From contig JAEYPH010000066.1 of assembly GCA_023410875.1 (NCBI GenBank), positions 1 to 30,452 on the forward strand: DNA of 30,452 bases. The letters are read 5' to 3'. The position numbers and the translations under genes were made by a program. Under the pieces are notes generated by a model that ran no database searches, had not been told where the DNA came from, and saw only the letters and a list, made by a program, of their open reading frames with translations. Of this stretch, positions 1 through 7,861 are shown in pieces (position 1 is the stretch's first letter; each line of letters starts with the position of its first letter). The DNA is from Bacillota bacterium. GTDB taxonomy: Bacteria; Bacillota; Clostridia; Christensenellales; UMGS416.

Positions 1-122
1 GTTCTGTATAGAGACATTAGAACACATTGTCAACAAAGGTATACCGGTGCCAACTGCGACACATAAATGTTGGGTTCATTGGTAAAACTTTCAACTGATC
101 CATCTGACAGGAGGAGAAACAT
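1..122. other. Leader upstream of the giant surface protein gene
   Basis: Only the last part can be read with confidence: CAGGAGGAG at 108-116 is a strong Shine-Dalgarno site 6 nt before the ATG at 123. A weak promoter candidate is TTAGAA (17-22), a 17-nt gap and TATACC (40-45), which matches consensus poorly. No gene is seen here. The window starts inside the intergenic region, so the real promoter may lie outside it. Confidence 0.35.
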
Positions 123-3100
123 ATGAACAAGATTAGAAAGGCTATCGCGTTCCTGGCGGTGTTCCTGATGGTCTTCGGGAACATGCCTGTGGGCATTGCC
201 GCGGGCGAATCCTGGAGTTATCCGCAACAGGAATTCGGCGAATTCCCCCTTACGCTGGGGCTGCTGGTCGGCGCCAAGACGCCGGGCAACGGAGGGGATT
301 CCTTCTCCGCTGCGATGTCCAGCAACATGCCCGTCTGGGAAATTGACCAGGACCAAACCACCCGGGATGAACTGTCCGACCCGTCCCCGAAGTACATCAC
401 AGTAAAGGGCGGCAACAAGTTCTACCTGTACAAGGTTAATGGCGGCAGCATTGACCAGATCAGTCCAGTTGTCATACCCTACATTTCACCTAAGGTCTTC
501 AACATCACGATCAGCGGCAACACGATCAGCGTGGTCAACCCCGGCAGCGACAATCAGGGCCAGGGCATCAGCCACATCGCTGTGTTCTTCGATAGGACGC
601 GGATTCCCAAGGGCAAGCTGACCGTGGACAAGAAGCTGACCGGCGTCACCGTCACCAACGCCGACAAGGCCAGGGACTTCACTTTCAAGGTCGTCGGCCC
701 CGCGCCGGACACCACCGTGCGAACGGTGACTGCCAGCCACAACACCGACGGCGAGCTCAGCCTGCCCTACGGCGATTATACGATTGAGGAAATCAACATC
801 CCCGCGGGCTTCACCGCTTCTTTGGATAAGACCTCCTTCACCATCGACAAGTTCCATAAGACAATCAAGGTGACAGCCACCAACGACAAGAAGTACGGCA
901 AGCTGATTCTGCGCAAGGAGCTGGCCGGGCTGAACCTCACCGAAGACGACAGCAGCCGCTCATACACCTTCGACATCTCCGGCCCCAACGGCTATTCCAT
1001 GACCGGTGTTACGGTGGTCGCCGGCACCGACACCGTGCTGGACAAGCTGGATTACGGCGACTATACGATCACCGAAACCGGCCTGCCCGGTGGTTTTTCC
1101 AGCTCCATTGATAACCCCACGGCCACCATCGGCAGCGGCGCCGCCAACACCGTCATCGTGACCGCTACCAACACCAAGCTCCACGGCACGCTGACCGTGG
1201 ACAAGGTTGTGGACGGTCCCAACGTGACCGAAGCCGACCGGGCGTTCAGCTACAGCTTCAAGGTCACCGGCCCCGCGCCGGCCACAACCCAGTGGATGGT
1301 GTCGGCCAGCGACGCCGGCGACGGCACGCTGAACCTTCCCTATGGCGAATACACCATAACGGAACTGAATGTGCCCGAGGGCTTCACTGCCGCTCTGGAC
1401 AAGAGCGCCTTCACCATTGGCCCGGATGCGACCTCGGTGAAGGTCATCGCGACCAACACAAAACAGCATGGCACGCTGACCGTGGATAAGGTTGTTACCG
1501 GACCCAACGTGACCGATGCCGACAAGGCGTTCAACTACAGCTTCCAGATCATCGGCCCCGCGCCGGCCACGACCCAGTGGATGGTGTCGGCCAGCGACGG
1601 CGCTGACGGCACGCTGAACCTGCCCTACGGCAGCTACACCATTTCGGAAGTGAACATCCCCGACGGCTTCTCCGCCTCGCTGGACAAGACGTCCTTCTCC
1701 ATCGGCTCCGGCCAGACGCAGGTGAAGGTCATCGCGACCAACACCAAGCTGGATGGCAAGCTGATCGTGACCAAGGCGCTGGCCGGCCTCAACCTGACCG
1801 AGGCGGACCGGGCGCGCAGCTATGACTTCAAGGTCGTAGGCCCCGCCCCCGCGCTCACCGAGTGGTCTGTTTCCGCCTCTGACAGCGCCGACGGCTCCAT
1901 CGACAGCCTGCCCTATGGCAGTTACACCATCGAGGAGATCAATGTTCCCGACGGCTTCTCCGCCTCGCTGGACAAGACATCCTTCACCATCGGCGGCGGC
2001 GACGCCAACATCGTCACCGTAAACGCGACCAACACCAAGCTGCACGGCACGCTGACCGTAGACAAGGTCGTGGACGGTCCCAACGTGACCGAAGCCGACC
2101 GGGCGTTCAGCTACAGCTTCAAGGTTATAGGCCCGGCGCCCGCCACAACCCAGTGGGTGGTATCGGCGTCCCATAACAGCGACGGCACGCTGAACTTGCC
2201 CTACGGCGACTATACGATCGCCGAGACCAATGTTCCCGGCGATTTCATCGCCGCGCTGGACAAGACCTCCTTCACCATCGGGCCGGATTCCGTCAACATC
2301 AAGGTAACGGCCACCAACACCAAGAAGAGCGGCAAGCTCACGGTCAACAAGACCGTGCTGGGCGCCTACGTAACCGACGCCGACAAGGCCTTCGCCTTCA
2401 GCTTCAAGGTTGTGGGCCCGGCCCCCGCCACGACTGAGTGGAATCTGTCAGCCTCCCACAACCAGGACGGCACGCTGGTGCTGCCCTATGGCGACTACAC
2501 CATAGCCGAAGTCAACGTCCCCGACGGCTTCTCCGCTTTGCTGGACAAGACGTCCTTTAAGATCAATGACCGCAACACCACAATTACCGTGAAGGCCTAC
2601 AACACCAAGCTGCTGGGCAAGCTGACGGTGGATAAGATCGTCACCGGCCCCTTCGTAACCTGGCTGGACGAGCAGCGGCTGTACCAGTTCAAGGTCGTGG
2701 GGCCTGCTCCCGCCACCACCGTGTGGAATGTATGGGCCAACGACGGCAACAAGGGTACGCTGTATCTGCCCTACGGCTCCTACACGATTGAGGAAGTGAA
2801 CGTGCCGGACGACTTCGTGTCCAGCCTGAGCGCGAGCTCTTTCGTCATCGGTCCCAGCACCACCAAGGTGGAGGTCAAGGCGACCAACACCAAGCAGCAG
2901 GGCACGCTGACGGTGGACAAGATCGTCTCCGGCGACAACGTGACCGACGCCGACAAGGCCTACAACTACAAGTTCAAGGTCAGAGGGCCTCTGGACCAGC
3001 TGTTCCCCGACACCTACTACGTCTATGCCAACGACGCCACCAACGGCACGCTCAATCTGCCCTACGGTGAATACTCCATCGAAGAGATGGACGTGCCCGC

Positions 3101-6100
3101 CGGCTTTGAAGCGGCGCTGAGCGCCAGCCGGTTCACCATCGGCCCCGACGCCACCGCCGTTACGGTGACGGCCACCAACACCAAGCTCAACGGCAAGCTG
3201 ACCGTGAACAAGGTCATCGAAGGTCTCAACGTGACCGAGGGTGACCTGGCCCGCAGCTACGAGTTCCGGGTCGTCGGCCCTGCTCCGGCCACCACCGAGT
3301 GGACGGTTTCAGCAACCGATGGCGCTGACGGCATGCTGACGCTGCCTTATGGCGCTTATACAATCCAGGAAATCAACGTGCCCGCGGGCTTTGCCGCTTC
3401 GCTGGACATGACCTCCTTCACCATCGGCGCCGAATCCGTCAACGTTACGGTGACGGCCACCAACACCAAGCTGCACGGCACATTGACCGTGAACAAGGCC
3501 ATCGATGGCCTCAACGTGACCGAGGATGACCGGGCCCGTACCTACGAGTTCCAAGTCGTCGGCCCCGCCCCCGCCACCACGCAGTGGTCGCTGTCCGCCA
3601 CGGAGGCCGCTGACGGCACGCTGAACCTGCCCTATGGCGACTATACGATCCAGGAGGTCAACGTGCCCGCCGGGTTCGCGTCCTCGCTGGACATGACATC
3701 CTTCACCATCGGCGGCGAGACGGTGAACGTCACCGTGAATGCGACCAACACCAAGCTGCACGGCACGCTGACCGTGGACAAGGTTGTTACCGGTCCCAAC
3801 GTCACCGATGCCGACAAGGCGTTCAGCTATAGCTTCCAGGTCATCGGCCCCGCCCCCGCCACGAGCGAGTGGTCGGTCTCGGCCAGCGACGGCGCTGACG
3901 GCACGCTGAACCTGCCCTATGGCGACTACACAATACAGGAGATCAATGTGCCCGCAGGCTTCACCGCTTCGCTGGACACGACCTCCTTCACCATCGGCGG
4001 CGAAACGGTGAACCTCACCGTGACCGCCACCAACACCAAGCTGCAGGGCAAGCTGACCGTGAACAAGATCGTCGCTGGCCTCAACGTCACCGAGGATGCG
4101 CGGGCCCGCAGCTACGAGTTCAAGGTCGTCGGCCCGGCGCCAGCCACCACTGAGTGGTCACTTTCCGCCACAGACGGCGCTGACGGCGAGCTGAACCTGC
4201 CCTATGGCGACTACACGATCCAGGAGATCGACGTGCCCGCCGGCTTCACCGCTTCGCTGGACATGAGCTCCTTCACGATCGGCGGCGAGACGGTGAATGT
4301 CACCGTGACCGCCACCAACACCAAACTCTCCCGCCGGGTCACCATCGACAAGGTCGTGACTGGCCTCAACCTGAGCGATCAGGAGAAGGCCCAGGAGTAT
4401 GAGTTCAGGATCGTAGGCCCCGCTCCCGCCGCCACCGAATGGACCATCCGGTCCACCGATGAAACCAGCGGCTATTTGGACCTGCCCCTGGGTTCCTACA
4501 CCGTGGAAGAGCTCAACGTGCCCGGCGACTTCGTGTCGCAGCTGAGCACCGCCGAGTTCACCATCGATGCCCAGACCGAGGCCATTTCCATCACCGCCAC
4601 CAACACCAAGCAGCACGGCAGCCTGACGCTTACCAAAGCTGTGGAAGGCGCCGCTGAAAATGACACCGCCCAGTTCGAGTTCACGATCACCGGCCCCAAC
4701 GGGTTCAGCCAGGTCGTGACGCTGGCCAACGGCGGGTCCCAGAAGCTGGACAACCTGGTCTGGGGTGAGTACACGATTACCGAGACCAACATCCCCGCCG
4801 GGTACCAGTCACTGGACGATGTGATCACCGCCACCGTCGGTGCCCAAACCCGCGATGTCGAAGTTACCTACCACAACCGCAAACAGGCGATCCTCCACAT
4901 CGTCAAGATTGACAGCGCGACCCGTCTGGGCGTGCAGGGCGTCACGTTGGAGATCGTCAAGACCAATCAGGGCAATGTTCTTACCAGATTCTTTGCCTCC
5001 CTCTTCGACAGCGAGGACACCTGGCAGGTTGTCACCGGGCCCAACGGCACCGTGGATCTGCCTGACCTGGAACCCGGCGAATACAGGATAACGGAACTTT
5101 CCGCCCCCGCCGGCTACGTGGTGGATTCCACGCCCAAGACCGTGACGCTGGAAGCCGGCGAGGAGGAGACCGTGGAGTTCTCCAACGATCCGCAGGGCTT
5201 CCTGAAGATCATCAAGACCGACTCCGACACGGGCGCGGCGCTGGCCGGCGCGGAATTCGCCCTGGCCGACAATGAGGGCTTCACCGATGCGGTGACGCTG
5301 ACAACCGCCGCCGACGGCACGGTGACCAGCGCGGCGCTGGTGCCCGGCACGTGGTACGTGCGGGAAACCAAGGCCCCCGAGGGTTACGCGCTGGATGACA
5401 CGGTGCACGCCGTGGTCGTCACGCTGGGACAGACCATAGAGGTGCCTCTGACCAACGATCCGCAGGGCTTCCTGAAGATCATCAAGACCGACTCCGACAC
5501 GGGCGCAGCGCTGGCCGGCGCGGAATTCGCCCTGGCCGACAATGAGGATTTCACCGGTGCGGTGACGCTGACAACCGCTGCCGACGGCACGGTGACCAGC
5601 GCGGCGCTGGTGCCCGGCACGTGGTACGTGCGGGAAACCAAGGCCCCCGAGGGTTACGCGCTGGATGATACGGTGCGCACCGTAACGGTGGAACTGGGCC
5701 AGATCGCCGAAATAGCGCTGACCAACGCGCTGATCACCGGAGAGTTGCAATTGCTCAAGGTCAGCGCAGAAGACAACCTGCCGCTGGCGGACGCCGCCTT
5801 TAACATCTATGCGGACGAGGCGCTCACCGAGTTGGCTGCCTCCGGCATCACCAATGACGACGGCGAGCTCTTTGTGGACAACCTGACCCCCGGCGTCTAC
5901 TGGGTGCTGGAGACCAGGGCTCCAGAGGGCTATGTACTCAACGCGACGGCCGTACCGGTGCAGATCGTCGCCAACGAACGCACGGTGCTCACGCTGACCA
6001 ACCAGGAAGACGGCACCGGCGGCTTTGAGGATGAGTTGGGACAGCTCAACGTTCTCAAGGTGGACGGCTACACCAAGAAGCCTTTGGCCAACGCCAAGTT

Positions 6101-6440
6101 CAAGCTCTACGGCGATGAGGCGCTCAAGGTACTGGTGGCTACCGGTGTCACCGGCGCGGACGGCATCATCGAGTTCAAGGACCTGGAACCCGGTACCTAC
6201 TATTTGGTGGAGACCTCGGCGCCTAAGTCCTACAAGCTCAACACGACCCCGATATCCGTGGACGTGCCCGCCGGTGAGATCACCGAACTGACCGTGACCA
6301 ACGAGCTGGACGACACCAAGGACTACCAGACCGGCTCCATGGATTACAACATCCTGCTGGGCGGCGGCGCGGTGCTGCTGCTGGGCGCGGCGCTGGTCGT
6401 GTTCACCCGCAGGCGCAGGGCTGCCGGCAAGAACCGTTAA
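123..6440 (+). CDS. Giant repetitive cell-surface protein, predicted sortase-anchored
   Basis: A 2105-residue secreted wall protein, probably an adhesin or stalk. Residues 1-27 form a signal peptide (basic MNKIRK, hydrophobic core, cleavage near GIAA-GE). Residues 28-163 are a unique N-terminal region. From G164 to about 1582 there are about 15 tandem units of 80-95 residues: each opens with GTLTVDK or GKLTVNK, has a central VVGPAPATT, then LPYGDYTI(E/Q)E(I/V)NVPAGF, and closes with TATNTK. The conserved Lys, Glu and Asn fit CnaB-type folds that form Lys-Asn isopeptide bonds; Pfam DUF5979 may be the family, but I could not search. Residues about 1589-2066 hold five SpaA-like domains (FLKIIKTD...GAEFAL...ETKAPEGY). 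The end has Y2068-QTGS, a hydrophobic segment (about 2077-2096) and RRRR: a sorting signal without LPXTG. No sortase gene is in the window. The start follows a strong RBS. Function as an adhesin is inferred. Confidence 0.93.
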   Translation: MNKIRKAIAFLAVFLMVFGNMPVGIAAGESWSYPQQEFGEFPLTLGLLVGAKTPGNGGDSFSAAMSSNMPVWEIDQDQTTRDELSDPSPKYITVKGGNKFYLYKVNGGSIDQISPVVIPYISPKVFNITISGNTISVVNPGSDNQGQGISHIAVFFDRTRIPKGKLTVDKKLTGVTVTNADKARDFTFKVVGPAPDTTVRTVTASHNTDGELSLPYGDYTIEEINIPAGFTASLDKTSFTIDKFHKTIKVTATNDKKYGKLILRKELAGLNLTEDDSSRSYTFDISGPNGYSMTGVTVVAGTDTVLDKLDYGDYTITETGLPGGFSSSIDNPTATIGSGAANTVIVTATNTKLHGTLTVDKVVDGPNVTEADRAFSYSFKVTGPAPATTQWMVSASDAGDGTLNLPYGEYTITELNVPEGFTAALDKSAFTIGPDATSVKVIATNTKQHGTLTVDKVVTGPNVTDADKAFNYSFQIIGPAPATTQWMVSASDGADGTLNLPYGSYTISEVNIPDGFSASLDKTSFSIGSGQTQVKVIATNTKLDGKLIVTKALAGLNLTEADRARSYDFKVVGPAPALTEWSVSASDSADGSIDSLPYGSYTIEEINVPDGFSASLDKTSFTIGGGDANIVTVNATNTKLHGTLTVDKVVDGPNVTEADRAFSYSFKVIGPAPATTQWVVSASHNSDGTLNLPYGDYTIAETNVPGDFIAALDKTSFTIGPDSVNIKVTATNTKKSGKLTVNKTVLGAYVTDADKAFAFSFKVVGPAPATTEWNLSASHNQDGTLVLPYGDYTIAEVNVPDGFSALLDKTSFKINDRNTTITVKAYNTKLLGKLTVDKIVTGPFVTWLDEQRLYQFKVVGPAPATTVWNVWANDGNKGTLYLPYGSYTIEEVNVPDDFVSSLSASSFVIGPSTTKVEVKATNTKQQGTLTVDKIVSGDNVTDADKAYNYKFKVRGPLDQLFPDTYYVYANDATNGTLNLPYGEYSIEEMDVPAGFEAALSASRFTIGPDATAVTVTATNTKLNGKLTVNKVIEGLNVTEGDLARSYEFRVVGPAPATTEWTVSATDGADGMLTLPYGAYTIQEINVPAGFAASLDMTSFTIGAESVNVTVTATNTKLHGTLTVNKAIDGLNVTEDDRARTYEFQVVGPAPATTQWSLSATEAADGTLNLPYGDYTIQEVNVPAGFASSLDMTSFTIGGETVNVTVNATNTKLHGTLTVDKVVTGPNVTDADKAFSYSFQVIGPAPATSEWSVSASDGADGTLNLPYGDYTIQEINVPAGFTASLDTTSFTIGGETVNLTVTATNTKLQGKLTVNKIVAGLNVTEDARARSYEFKVVGPAPATTEWSLSATDGADGELNLPYGDYTIQEIDVPAGFTASLDMSSFTIGGETVNVTVTATNTKLSRRVTIDKVVTGLNLSDQEKAQEYEFRIVGPAPAATEWTIRSTDETSGYLDLPLGSYTVEELNVPGDFVSQLSTAEFTIDAQTEAISITATNTKQHGSLTLTKAVEGAAENDTAQFEFTITGPNGFSQVVTLANGGSQKLDNLVWGEYTITETNIPAGYQSLDDVITATVGAQTRDVEVTYHNRKQAILHIVKIDSATRLGVQGVTLEIVKTNQGNVLTRFFASLFDSEDTWQVVTGPNGTVDLPDLEPGEYRITELSAPAGYVVDSTPKTVTLEAGEEETVEFSNDPQGFLKIIKTDSDTGAALAGAEFALADNEGFTDAVTLTTAADGTVTSAALVPGTWYVRETKAPEGYALDDTVHAVVVTLGQTIEVPLTNDPQGFLKIIKTDSDTGAALAGAEFALADNEDFTGAVTLTTAADGTVTSAALVPGTWYVRETKAPEGYALDDTVRTVTVELGQIAEIALTNALITGELQLLKVSAEDNLPLADAAFNIYADEALTELAASGITNDDGELFVDNLTPGVYWVLETRAPEGYVLNATAVPVQIVANERTVLTLTNQEDGTGGFEDELGQLNVLKVDGYTKKPLANAKFKLYGDEALKVLVATGVTGADGIIEFKDLEPGTYYLVETSAPKSYKLNTTPISVDVPAGEITELTVTNELDDTKDYQTGSMDYNILLGGGAVLLLGAALVVFTRRRRAAGKNR
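612..4870 (+). repeat. Tandem coding repeats, about 15 domain-length units
   Basis: Units of roughly 250-285 bp encode the GTLTVDK...TATNTK domains inside the giant protein. Stretches such as the codons for LTVDKVV, GPAPATT and LPYGDYT recur almost unchanged, and units 3 and 6 (starting near 1188 and 2046) share long runs of identical DNA. This points to expansion by duplication and ongoing homogenisation between units. Units 9 (from about 2901) and 15 (from 4617) are the most divergent. Confidence 0.85.
5182..5676 (+). repeat. Near-identical direct repeat, 270-bp period
   Basis: DNA at 5182-5406 recurs at 5452-5676 with only a handful of substitutions (for example GAGGGC versus GAGGAT and GATGCG versus GGTGCG). 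It encodes two successive SpaA-like domains that both begin with FLKIIKTDSDTG. The near identity indicates a recent single-domain duplication in frame. Confidence 0.9.
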
Positions 6441-6472
6441 CACCTTCGCCCCTGCCATAAACAGGAAAAGAG

Positions 6473-6501
6473 AGGAGCGCTCCGTATGGGGCGCTCCTTT
6501 C
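6473..6501 (+). terminator. Intrinsic terminator after the surface protein gene
   Basis: AGGAGCGC (6473-6480) pairs with GCGCTCCT (6491-6498) across a 10-nt loop. The T tract after it is short (TTTC), so the terminator is moderate. It lies 32 nt after the stop codon. Confidence 0.65.
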
Positions 6502-6630
6502 AGCGTGAAGGCGCATTACCCGTTCTGTGTGACCTTGGTCAAAGAAAGCGGCGGCCAAATTGCGTATGATGCCCTTGACAGTATCACAAGCAATCAAGTT
6601 TCTTATATAAAAAAGAAAGCAGGCGAGAGT

Positions 6631-6891
6631 ATGAATAAAGAAGCAACGGAAAATCACACCATCAGTTGTGAAGCCCTGACCCAGGCGGATATGGCCCGCA
6701 CCGAAGTAGCCATGTGCTTCAATCTTTCTTCCATGTCCGAGGCCACCGGCATGATCCCCACTGTGCCGCTGGACGAAGCCGACGTGGAAGGTTATGAGGC
6801 GCTGTTTTATCGCCCCCAGCAGGAGGCGGACAACGCCCGCAAGGCCGATTCCCCGCAGGAGCAGCAGAGCAGGAGCGAATATACCCACTAA
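6631..6891 (+). CDS. Small conserved protein of unknown function, copy 1
   Basis: An 86-residue protein that I do not recognise. I chose the ATG at 6631 because AGGCGAGAG lies just upstream and because the protein then aligns end to end with its paralog at 7026. The reading frame stays open upstream to 6505, but that part has no counterpart in the paralog. The core reads DMARTEVAMCFNLSSMSEATG, then MIPT, then VEGYEALFYRPQQEADNARK, with a polar, probably disordered tail. There is no signal peptide, membrane segment or encapsulin cargo peptide, and a single Cys in the core (MCFNL) is conserved between copies. It sits alone between two terminators. TTGACA at 6575 and TATATA at 6604 are badly spaced (23 nt), so its promoter is unclear. 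Confidence 0.75.
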   Translation: MNKEATENHTISCEALTQADMARTEVAMCFNLSSMSEATGMIPTVPLDEADVEGYEALFYRPQQEADNARKADSPQEQQSRSEYTH

Positions 6892-6907
6892 AGTCCGATG
6901 ATTTCCT

Positions 6908-6942
6908 ACGTGCCGGTGCAAGGTCGCACCGGCACGTTTTTC
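6908..6942 (+). terminator. Strong intrinsic terminator after small protein copy 1
   Basis: ACGTGCCGGTGC (6908-6919) pairs perfectly with GCACCGGCACGT (6926-6937) around a 6-nt loop and is followed by TTTTTC. It isolates the gene from its downstream paralog, so the two copies are probably transcribed separately. Confidence 0.9.
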
Positions 6943-6970
6943 TTTGCGGCGGACGAATCGATTTTTTCGA

Positions 6971-6998
6971 GTATTTTATTGTGGCAACTGCATACGAT
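6971..6998 (+). promoter_or_regulatory. Possible sporulation-type promoter for small protein copy 2
   Basis: GTATT (6971-6975), a 15-nt gap, then CATACGATA (6991-6999) resembles the CATA-type -10 elements used by mother-cell sigma E or sigma K in Bacilli and Clostridia. No good sigma-A pair is seen between the terminator at 6942 and the start codon at 7026. The match is short and unproven. Confidence 0.3.
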
Positions 6999-7025
6999 AT
7001 TCAAAACAAGAGCAGGTGATGAACC

Positions 7026-7283
7026 GTGGATAACAAGACCCCCGATAACAAAGCCAAGGATTGCTCTTCGCTCAGCCGCGCCGACATGGCCAGCACCGAG
7101 GACGCCATGTGCTTCAACCTGGCATCCACGACCGAGACCACCGGTATGATCCCCACGCCGCCGCTGACCGACGCCGAAGTGGAAGGCTATGAGGCGCTGT
7201 TCTATCGCCCCCAGCAGGAGGCGGACAACGCCCGCAAGTCCGACTCGCCGCAGGAGCAGGAGAACAAAGAGAACCGCCCCTAA
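7026..7283 (+). CDS. Small conserved protein of unknown function, copy 2
   Basis: An 85-residue paralog of the protein at 6631, starting at GTG 7026 behind AGGTGAT (7013-7019). From ADMA onward the two align without gaps: DMASTEDAMCFNLASTTETTG, MIPTPPL, EVEGYEALFYRPQQEADNAR, SDSPQEQ. Even the DNA coding for the C-terminal part is almost the same, so the duplication is fairly recent or is kept alike by conversion. The N-terminal 14 residues and the last 8 differ. It is soluble, acidic and has no recognised domain. A terminator follows, so it is not cotranscribed with the encapsulin operon 180 bp downstream, although the three units could share regulation. Function unknown. Confidence 0.78.
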   Translation: MDNKTPDNKAKDCSSLSRADMASTEDAMCFNLASTTETTGMIPTPPLTDAEVEGYEALFYRPQQEADNARKSDSPQEQENKENRP

Positions 7284-7306
7284 CTCCTTGACTGGGACCC
7301 AGCCTG

Positions 7307-7335
7307 AGCGCCGCAACTATTATGCGGCGCTTTTT
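7307..7335 (+). terminator. Intrinsic terminator after small protein copy 2
   Basis: AGCGCCGCA (7307-7315) pairs with TGCGGCGCT (7323-7331) over a 7-nt loop, followed by TTTTTC. Confidence 0.9.
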
Positions 7336-7383
7336 CTGCCGAAATGGCAAAAAGGACTGTCATAGATTTGGTCGCATACAACC

Positions 7384-7412
7384 TTGTTTTTCCCGCGCAA
7401 AAGTGCTATGCT
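7384..7412 (+). promoter_or_regulatory. Sigma-A-like promoter of the encapsulin operon
   Basis: TTGTTT (7384-7389), a 17-nt spacer and TATGCT (7407-7412) lie 48 nt before the cargo start codon. The -10 element is part of an inverted repeat, CTATG-CTTAA-CATAG (7406-7420), which could be an operator. It does not match the PerR or Fur boxes I know. Confidence 0.6.
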
Positions 7413-7459
7413 TAACATAGGGAAATTTTTCAAACAATACGGAACAGGAGGCCGCACCA

Positions 7460-7819
7460 ATGCCGAATTTTGCCAATCCCTTTCAGGGCAACGTCAATCG
7501 CAAGCTTTCCCAAGAAGAGCTGATCCAGGCCATCCGGCTGGACATCGCCGGCGAGTTGGAGGCCATATATGTCTACGACGCCCACGTGCAGGCCACCGAC
7601 AATGAGCTGGCCAAGCGCGTCATCGGCGAGATCCGCGACGAGGAAAAGGCCCATGTGGGCGAGCTCTTCACGCTGCTGCGCGCGCTGGACCCCCAGGAGG
7701 CCGAGCATTTTGCCACCGGCGAGGGCGAGGTGCGCGAGGCCATGGAGGAGCTGGGCATACTGCCCAAGGAGGCTGCCAGCGCCCCCCAAAGCACCGTGGG
7801 CAGCCTGATTCAGGAATAA
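7460..7819 (+). CDS. Encapsulated ferritin-like cargo protein (EncFtn)
   Basis: A 119-residue ferroxidase meant to be packed inside the encapsulin shell. The helical core GELEAIYVYDAHV...EIRDEEKAHVGEL matches the EncFtn family, whose subunits carry half a ferritin fold and build the di-iron site at a dimer interface. Glu32, Tyr39, Glu62 and His65 fall at the positions of the iron ligands described for Rhodospirillum rubrum EncFtn (from memory). Glu34 is present, but positions 31 and 38 are Gly and Val here, where I recall Glu and Trp. After a flexible Ala/Pro linker the protein ends in TVGSLIQE, the classic encapsulin cargo-loading peptide. AGGAGG (7446-7451) sets the start. The shell gene follows 42 bp later. 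A rubrerythrin-like annotation would describe the same fold. Confidence 0.93.
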   Translation: MPNFANPFQGNVNRKLSQEELIQAIRLDIAGELEAIYVYDAHVQATDNELAKRVIGEIRDEEKAHVGELFTLLRALDPQEAEHFATGEGEVREAMEELGILPKEAASAPQSTVGSLIQE

Positions 7820-7861
7820 TATGACCATTACATGCATCTATCCATGAGAGGAGGTAAAATC

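Noticed and set aside
612..4870. Frameshift or assembly artefact in the repeat region
   Set aside because: One continuous frame of 2105 codons with every unit in register; no broken unit was seen.
4809..6458. Long antisense open frame of 549 codons opposite the surface protein gene
   Set aside because: It mirrors a repetitive GC-rich gene, has no ribosome site or recognisable domain, and its apparent repeats are just the complement of the real ones.
6505..6630. Upstream extension of the first small protein (128-residue form)
   Set aside because: The added part has no counterpart in the paralog and lies before the only credible ribosome site; it also starts just after the terminator of the preceding gene.
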